64,000 nucleotides of DNA, taken from the NCBI RefSeq assembly GCF_002157355.1, contig NZ_LYMK01000006.1:141969-205968 (forward strand). The letters are read 5' to 3'. Position 1 is the stretch's first letter. Every line of letters starts with the position of its first letter. The DNA comes from Variovorax sp. JS1663 (GTDB lineage: Bacteria > Pseudomonadota > Gammaproteobacteria > Burkholderiales > Burkholderiaceae_C). This document shows, one piece after another, positions 58,453-64,000 of the stretch. The translations under genes and the position numbers were made by a program. A model generated the notes under the pieces. The model was not told the DNA's origin and searched no databases. It saw only the letters and a list, made by a program, of their open reading frames with translations.

Positions 58453-58480
58453 TTGCATCGCAGCAAAGAGTCGGTATACT
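58453..58480 (+). promoter_or_regulatory. Strong promoter of the candidate small RNA
   Basis: TTGCAT (58453-58458) and TATACT (58475-58480) with 16-base spacing. Predicted start near 58487. The unit it drives ends at a terminator about 90 bases later. Confidence 0.75.
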
Positions 58481-58486
58481 TTATTT

Positions 58487-58577
58487 CATCGCACACGATG
58501 TCGTGTGCACAGGTTGTCTCCTCCACCCTCCCAATTGGTGGATTTAGCCCCGGATCGCAAGGTCCGGGGCTTTTTTC
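58487..58577 (+). ncRNA. Candidate anti-Shine-Dalgarno small RNA
   Basis: About 90 nt unit with its own promoter and terminator, no credible ORF. Order: hairpin 1 GCACACGA/TCGTGTGC (58491-58508, near-perfect palindrome); CU-rich tract with CTCCTCC (58518-58524), complementary to GGAGG ribosome-binding sites; hairpin 2 TCCACC/GGTGGA (58522-58542), which can hide part of that tract; terminator AGCCCCGGA/TCCGGGGCT plus six T (58546-58576). From memory it resembles the Rfam betaproteobacterial toxic small RNA class; that is unverified. The alternative is an ilvA leader attenuator, but no Ile/Val/Leu leader peptide exists. Confidence 0.72.
58546..58577 (+). terminator. Intrinsic terminator of the candidate small RNA
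   Basis: Nine-base perfect stem AGCCCCGGA/TCCGGGGCT with an eight-base loop, then TTTTTT. It lies 47 bases before the ilvA ATG, so transcription from the upstream promoter should largely stop before ilvA. Confidence 0.93.
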
Positions 58578-58623
58578 TTGTCGCCGCCTGTCGACTGGAT
58601 GGCAGGCCTATGATCGCGGCCCT

Positions 58624-60177
<1,554 letters not shown>

Positions 60178-60178
60178 T

Positions 60179-60700
60179 TCAGCGCGCCAGCGGCGGCGCG
60201 ACCACCGGTGGTGGCGCGGACAAGGCGGCCGGCGGCGGCGCATTCACGGCCAACGGGCGCGTCGGCAATTGCAGGGTGAATGCGGGCGTTGCATCGACGC
60301 TCGCACCCAACGATGCGGCCCGGAGGTCCAGCGAATGCAGCACATAGCCATCGGCCACCCGCGCTCCGACGCGGAAGGGGCGTGCTGGCTGGCCATCGAC
60401 GGCGATCAGGGCCGCGCCCTGCTGATCGGCGTCGGCAACCACGCCGAGCAGTTGGAAGCGGCTCGCCGCTTCGGGCGTTGCCACCACGGTGGCCTGGCCC
60501 TGCACCACACCCAGCATCTGCGCCACCGCTGCCGGATCCACCGCCGCGGCGCCGTTGCTGCTGAGCGCCGGCGGTGCGACGGCATCGGTCGGCGACGCCA
60601 TACGCAGGCCCCAGAACACGACGCTCGCGGCGGCCAGCGCCCACAGGACGGTCGTCGCGGTGGCCGAGGGCCAGCGGGCAGGCGCATAGGAAGCTGACAT
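60179..60700 (-). CDS. gspC: Type II secretion system protein GspC (short form)
   Basis: 173-residue bitopic protein linking the inner-membrane platform with the GspD secretin. One N-proximal helix (TTVLWALAAASVVFWGLRM, about 16-35), then the homology region RFQLLGVVADADQQGAALIAVDGQPARPFRVGARVADGYVLHSLDLRAASL (about 82-132). The C-terminus is Pro/Ala-rich and there is no PDZ or coiled-coil domain, so it is the short type. Divergent from gspG-K rather than heading a gspC-D-E operon. Confidence 0.85.
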   Translation of the reverse strand: MSASYAPARWPSATATTVLWALAAASVVFWGLRMASPTDAVAPPALSSNGAAAVDPAAVAQMLGVVQGQATVVATPEAASRFQLLGVVADADQQGAALIAVDGQPARPFRVGARVADGYVLHSLDLRAASLGASVDATPAFTLQLPTRPLAVNAPPPAALSAPPPVVAPPLAR

Positions 60701-60762
60701 GGGGCAGGATTATCATTCAGCGAAGACGGCAACGCCGTGTCACACACCTCTCTCCCCACTCC

Positions 60763-61203
60763 ATGTCTTTTTTCCAACGCCCCTTCGCACGCGCCGTGCA
60801 GCGCGGCTTCACGCTGATCGAGCTGATGGTCGTGCTGGTCATCATCGGCGTGCTCGCCGCGCTGATCGTCCCGAACGTGATCGAGCGTGCCGACGATGCA
60901 CGCGTGACCGCGGCACGGACGGACGTCAACAACCTGATGCAGGCACTCAAGCTCTACCGCCTGGACAACCAGCGCTATCCGACTGCCGATCAGGGGCTGC
61001 AGGCCCTGCTCACCCGCCCCACGACCGGCCCGGCGGCCCCCAACTGGAAGCCCTACGTCGAGAAGCTGCCCAACGACCCGTGGGGCCGCCCGTACCAGTA
61101 CCTCAACCCGGGCCTGAAGGGCGAGATCGACGTGTTCTCCTTCGGCCCCGACGGCCAGCCCGGCGGCGAGGGCAAGAATGCCGACATCGGCAGTTGGCAA
61201 TAG
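60763..61203 (+). CDS. gspG: Type II secretion major pseudopilin GspG
   Basis: 146-residue pseudopilin that builds the secretion piston. Prepilin peptidase site RG/FTLIELMVVLVIIGVLAALIVP with cleavage after Gly15 and Glu5 of the mature protein. Calcium-site and core blocks NNLMQALKLYRLDNQRYPT, LQALLTRPT, YVEKLPNDPWGRPYQYLNPG and FSFGPDGQPGGEGKNADIGSW are textbook GspG. Its last 26 bases overlap gspH. Confidence 0.97.
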   Translation: MSFFQRPFARAVQRGFTLIELMVVLVIIGVLAALIVPNVIERADDARVTAARTDVNNLMQALKLYRLDNQRYPTADQGLQALLTRPTTGPAAPNWKPYVEKLPNDPWGRPYQYLNPGLKGEIDVFSFGPDGQPGGEGKNADIGSWQ

Positions 61204-61684
61204 GCGCGGCGCTTCCGTCTTCGATGGCAGCAGCCGCCGCCATCGCGGCGGGTTCACCCTGATCGAACTGCTGGTCGTGATCGCGATCATCGCGCTGGCC
61301 ACTGCCGGCGTCGGCCTCGCGCTGCGCGACGCGGGCCAGGAAACCCTCGACCGGGAAGCGGAGCGCCTCTCCGCCGTACTCGAAGCGGCGCGTGCCCAGT
61401 CGCGCGCCAGCGGCATCGCTGTGCGCTGGCGCCCCACCGCACAGGGCCCCGGCAACTTCGTCTTCGATGGGCTGCAGCCCGGCACGCTGCCGACCTCGTG
61501 GCTGTCCGAGGGCATCACGGCCCAACCGCTGGCAGCCGACGGCTCGGCGGTGGCGGCGCTGCAACTGGGCCCCGAGCCGATCATCGCCGCGCAGCAGGTG
61601 CTGCTGAGCTCGGAAGGCCCGCCGGCACGCAGCCTGCGCATCGCGACCGATGGCCTGAAGCCCTTTGCGGTGGTCGCGCCATGA
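61178..61684 (+). CDS. gspH: Type II secretion minor pseudopilin GspH
   Basis: 168-residue minor pseudopilin. Cleavage site GG/FTLIELLVVIAIIALATAGVGLAL after Gly25, with Glu5. The globular part (AERLSAVLEAARAQSRASGIAVRWRPT) matches GspH beta-domain order. Starts inside gspG and is followed by gspI after 61 bases; part of one pseudopilin operon. Confidence 0.92.
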   Translation: MPTSAVGNRRGASVFDGSSRRHRGGFTLIELLVVIAIIALATAGVGLALRDAGQETLDREAERLSAVLEAARAQSRASGIAVRWRPTAQGPGNFVFDGLQPGTLPTSWLSEGITAQPLAADGSAVAALQLGPEPIIAAQQVLLSSEGPPARSLRIATDGLKPFAVVAP

Positions 61685-61745
61685 GCCGCCGCCCGGCCGC
61701 TCCGAAGGGTGCTCGTACCGCAGCGCGCAGCGCGGAGGTTGCCTT

Positions 61746-62111
61746 ATGAAACGCGGCGGCCAGCACGGCTTCACCCTGATCGAGGTGCTGGTCGCGCTGG
61801 GCATCATCGCGATCGCGCTGGCCGCGGGAACCCAGGCCACCAACGCGCTCACGCGCAACGGACAGCGGCAGTCGGACCTCCTGCTGGCCCAGCTCTGCGC
61901 CGAGAACGAGCTGATCAAGGCCCGCCTTGCGCGCCAGATGCCGGCCATCGGCGATGCAGGGTCGATCTGCACCCAGGCCAACACCAGCTTCGGCGTCACC
62001 GTTTCGACCGCCCCTACGCTGAATCCGAACTTCCGCCGCGTCGACGTGCAGGTGCGCGATGCGGGCGAGGCACCGTTGCTGCGCCTGTCTACCGTCGTGG
62101 GCCGCTTCTGA
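61746..62111 (+). CDS. gspI: Type II secretion minor pseudopilin GspI
   Basis: 121-residue minor pseudopilin of the GspI-J-K tip complex. Short leader MKRGGQHG cleaved before FTLIEVLVALGIIAIALAAG. The later blocks LLAQLCAENELIKARLARQMP and FRRVDVQVRDAG fit GspI. GGAGG lies seven bases before the ATG at 61746. The stop overlaps the gspJ start (TGATG). Confidence 0.93.
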   Translation: MKRGGQHGFTLIEVLVALGIIAIALAAGTQATNALTRNGQRQSDLLLAQLCAENELIKARLARQMPAIGDAGSICTQANTSFGVTVSTAPTLNPNFRRVDVQVRDAGEAPLLRLSTVVGRF

Positions 62112-62788
62112 TGAAAGCCCCTCGCCGCGCCCGCGGCTTCACGCTGATCGAACTCATGGTGGCGGTCGCGGTGATGGCGCTGCTCGCCCTCGTGAGCTGG
62201 CGCGGCCTCGACGGCATGGCGCGTGCCCAGGCACAGAACCGCGAGCGCGGCGATGCCGTGCTCGCGCTGCAGGCGACACTGTTGCAATGGACGGCCGATC
62301 TCGACGCCATCACCGTCCTGTCGCAGACCCGTGCCCTGGACTGGGATGGCCGCACGCTGCGCCTGACGCGACGCAGCACCGACACCGCCCAGCCGATGGT
62401 CTACGTGGTCGCCTGGACCCAGCGCGCCGATGCAGGCGGCGTCGTGCGCTGGTTCCGCTGGCAGTCGCCAGGCCTCACGACGCGGCCGGCGTGGCAGCAG
62501 GCCTGGGACCGCGCCGCGGCCTGGGCGCAGGACGGAAGCGGCAGCAGCAACAGCAACGAACTGCGCGGCACGGAGCTCGGCCTGATGCCGCTGGACAGTT
62601 GGCAGCTCCTCTACTACCGCAACGACGCCTGGAGCCCCGCGGTTGGCGCCGAAGCGCTCACGACCAGCACGCAACTGCCGGACGGAGTGCGCCTGGTGCT
62701 GAGCCTGCCGCCGGGACCGGCGCTCGCCGGCCTGATCACCCGCGACTGGGTCCGCCCCACCGCCGCCGTGGCCAAGACCACGTCATGA
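62111..62788 (+). CDS. gspJ: Type II secretion minor pseudopilin GspJ
   Basis: 225-residue minor pseudopilin. Leader MKAPRRARG before FTLIELMVAVAVMALLALVSWRGLDGM; body LLQWTADLDAI, GVVRWFRWQSPG and a WQLLYYRNDAWSPAV segment match GspJ. Translationally coupled at both ends (TGATG with gspI, ATGA with gspK). Confidence 0.94.
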   Translation: MKAPRRARGFTLIELMVAVAVMALLALVSWRGLDGMARAQAQNRERGDAVLALQATLLQWTADLDAITVLSQTRALDWDGRTLRLTRRSTDTAQPMVYVVAWTQRADAGGVVRWFRWQSPGLTTRPAWQQAWDRAAAWAQDGSGSSNSNELRGTELGLMPLDSWQLLYYRNDAWSPAVGAEALTTSTQLPDGVRLVLSLPPGPALAGLITRDWVRPTAAVAKTTS

Positions 62789-63834
62789 AGCAGCCGCCCC
62801 GCATCACCCGACGACGGCACCGCGGCGCGGCATTGCTGACCGCCATGCTGACCGTGACACTGGTCGCGACCCTTGCCGCGGCTGCGCTCTGGCAGCAATG
62901 GCGCGCGGTCGAGATCGAGGCGGCCGAGCGCGCCCGCGTGCAGTCGGCCTGGGTGCTGATCGGCGCGCTCGACTGGTCGCGCCTGATCCTGCGCGAGGAC
63001 GCGCGCGCGGGCGGCGCGTCCGCCGGCGCGGACCATCTCGCCGAGCCCTGGGCCATCCCGCTGGAAGAAGCCAAGCTGTCGAGCTTTCTCGCGGCCGACA
63101 AGAACATCGCCAGCGACGCGATGGAGGGTTTGCCGGAGGCCTTCCTCGCAGGCCGCATCACCGATGCCCAGTCCAAGCTCAACGTGATGAGCCTGGTGTC
63201 CAACGGGGCCCCGGTGCCGGCGGCGGTCGCCGCCTTCACCAAGCTGTTCGAGCTGCTGGGCCTGCCTGTGCAGGAAGTGCCCGTCCTGGTGGCCCAGTTG
63301 CGCCGCGCCCTGCCGGCGGCGACGGCTACGGCGGGAGGCGGCTCAGGGGGAGCATCCGGCGGGGGCACCCAAACGCCGATTCAGCAGACCGAAAGCACGA
63401 CAGGCGCGCCCTTGCTGCCCCAGCGGACATCCCAGTTGGTCTGGCTCGGGCTCTCGCCCTCGACAGTGACGGCGCTGGAGCCGTACGTCACGATCCTTCC
63501 TGAAACCACGCCGCTCAATATCAACACCGCAAGCGCCGAAGCCCTCGCCGCCAGCCTGCCCCCGCTCGACCTGGCGACCGCCAAGCGCCTTATCGCCCTG
63601 CGCGCCCGCAAGCACTTCAGCACGCTCCCGGAGGCAAACCGGGAACTCCCGCAGGGGGTCGAATTCGGCGCCCAGCACAGCGTGGCGACCCGCTATTTCG
63701 AAGTCGTGGGTCGCCTGCGGCTGGACCGGACCTGGGTCGAGGAGCATTCGCTGCTGCAGCGCGACGGCATCGAGCTGCGCATCCTGTGGCGCGAACGTGG
63801 CGCCGGCACCACGTCGACGCCACCGAAATCTTGA
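62785..63834 (+). CDS. gspK: Type II secretion minor pseudopilin GspK
   Basis: 349-residue large minor pseudopilin capping the pseudopilus. Cleavage RG/AALLTAMLTVTLVATLAAAALW with no Glu at mature position 5, typical of GspK. Then WVLIGALDWSRLILREDARAG, AGRITDAQSKLNVMSL, a Gly/Ser linker (GGGSGGASGGG, about residue 182) and a helix-hairpin-helix-like LNINTASAEALAASLPPLDLATAKRLIALR. ATGA-coupled to gspJ. Confidence 0.95.
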   Translation: MKQPPRITRRRHRGAALLTAMLTVTLVATLAAAALWQQWRAVEIEAAERARVQSAWVLIGALDWSRLILREDARAGGASAGADHLAEPWAIPLEEAKLSSFLAADKNIASDAMEGLPEAFLAGRITDAQSKLNVMSLVSNGAPVPAAVAAFTKLFELLGLPVQEVPVLVAQLRRALPAATATAGGGSGGASGGGTQTPIQQTESTTGAPLLPQRTSQLVWLGLSPSTVTALEPYVTILPETTPLNINTASAEALAASLPPLDLATAKRLIALRARKHFSTLPEANRELPQGVEFGAQHSVATRYFEVVGRLRLDRTWVEEHSLLQRDGIELRILWRERGAGTTSTPPKS

Positions 63835-63965
63835 AGCCGAAACCTTTGGTCACGCTTATCGGATAAAACGCATTGGAGCGCCCACGCCACGTGCCGAAGA
63901 CGCTATCAAGTTTGTAGCGATGATGTAAACCATCCACCTACAATGGCGACCCCTTATCGACCCCC

Positions 63966-64000
63966 ATGGCCCTGCTGCTCGTCACCGCCCCCCTCCCACC
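63966..64000 (+). CDS. gspL: Possible start of type II secretion gene gspL (cut by window edge)
   Basis: Only the first codons (MALLLVTAPLPP) are visible. Position right after gspK and the short hydrophobic beginning fit GspL, the cytoplasmic/inner-membrane anchor. A TACAAT-like hexamer lies near 63937-63942 in the 131-base gap. Identification is by position only. Confidence 0.4.
   Translation, partial: MALLLVTAPLP

Noticed and set aside
58487..58577. Leader-peptide attenuator for ilvA
   Set aside because: No short ORF with clustered Ile, Val or Leu codons precedes the terminator, and no alternative antiterminator pairing was found by eye. Kept only as the alternative to a small RNA.

Overview
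The window is G+C-rich bacterial chromosome with densely packed, often ATGA-coupled genes. Gene content (pilMNOPQ next to ponA/mrcA, cyaY-lptM-lysA, ResB/CcsA system II cytochrome c maturation, HrcA/CIRCE-controlled groESL, prpC-acnD-prpF, Coq7, Bug-type binding protein, Gram-negative porin) points to a betaproteobacterium of the order Burkholderiales, most likely family Comamonadaceae (Variovorax/Ramlibacter-like). The family placement is an inference from gene order and protein character, not from a search. I see no rRNA, tRNA, IS element, prophage, CRISPR array or integration site; this is ordinary core chromosome with a few accessory transport and iron operons.

Layout. 1-3568 (minus): type IV pilus assembly operon pilMNOPQ, with pilQ running off the left edge. 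3811-8114 (mostly plus): penicillin-binding protein 1A, frataxin CyaY (minus), LptM lipoprotein and diaminopimelate decarboxylase. 8124-14106 (minus): MsrPQ periplasmic methionine sulfoxide repair, CcsB/ResB haem delivery, a terminator, and a dihaem cytochrome c4. 14181-15829 (plus): EngB GTPase and an epoxide-hydrolase-like enzyme. 15823-17591 (minus): two tandem lipid A acyltransferases. 17657-18953 (plus): probable SAM-II riboswitch and metK. 18950-25312 (minus): iron-uptake operon with a Fur-box-like site, two TonB receptors, a PepSY membrane protein, a 68-residue membrane protein and a terminal phosphoribosyltransferase. 25465-27054 (plus): phospholipase D-family lipoprotein. 27076-31056 (minus): Bug binding protein, NTF2-like protein, MetE; divergent metR with a MetR box. 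32068-37142 (minus): methylcitrate genes prpF, acnD, prpC (no prpB), with a divergent ScfR-type regulator at 37386-38810 and a cluster of TGCGAAT elements between. 38845-41066: promoter, CIRCE, groES, groEL, terminator. 41085-47012: DUF805 protein, pgi, tal, a lipocalin, a HAD phosphatase, zwf. 47030-55557 (minus): a peptide ABC transporter operon with two paralogous binding proteins and an M20 amidohydrolase. 55741-60177: porin, coq7, OsmC-family protein, a candidate small RNA and threonine deaminase. 60179-64000: type II secretion genes gspC (minus) and gspG-H-I-J-K plus the possible start of gspL.

Connections. Methionine/SAM metabolism appears twice with two different control modes (SAM-II RNA on metK, MetR protein on metE). 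pgi, tal and zwf form a hexose-phosphate block. The most interesting non-coding signal is a compact transcription unit at 58453-58577: consensus-like promoter, 5-prime hairpin, a CU-rich tract carrying CTCCTCC (complementary to Shine-Dalgarno sequences) and a strong intrinsic terminator. It looks like a stand-alone anti-Shine-Dalgarno small RNA just upstream of ilvA.
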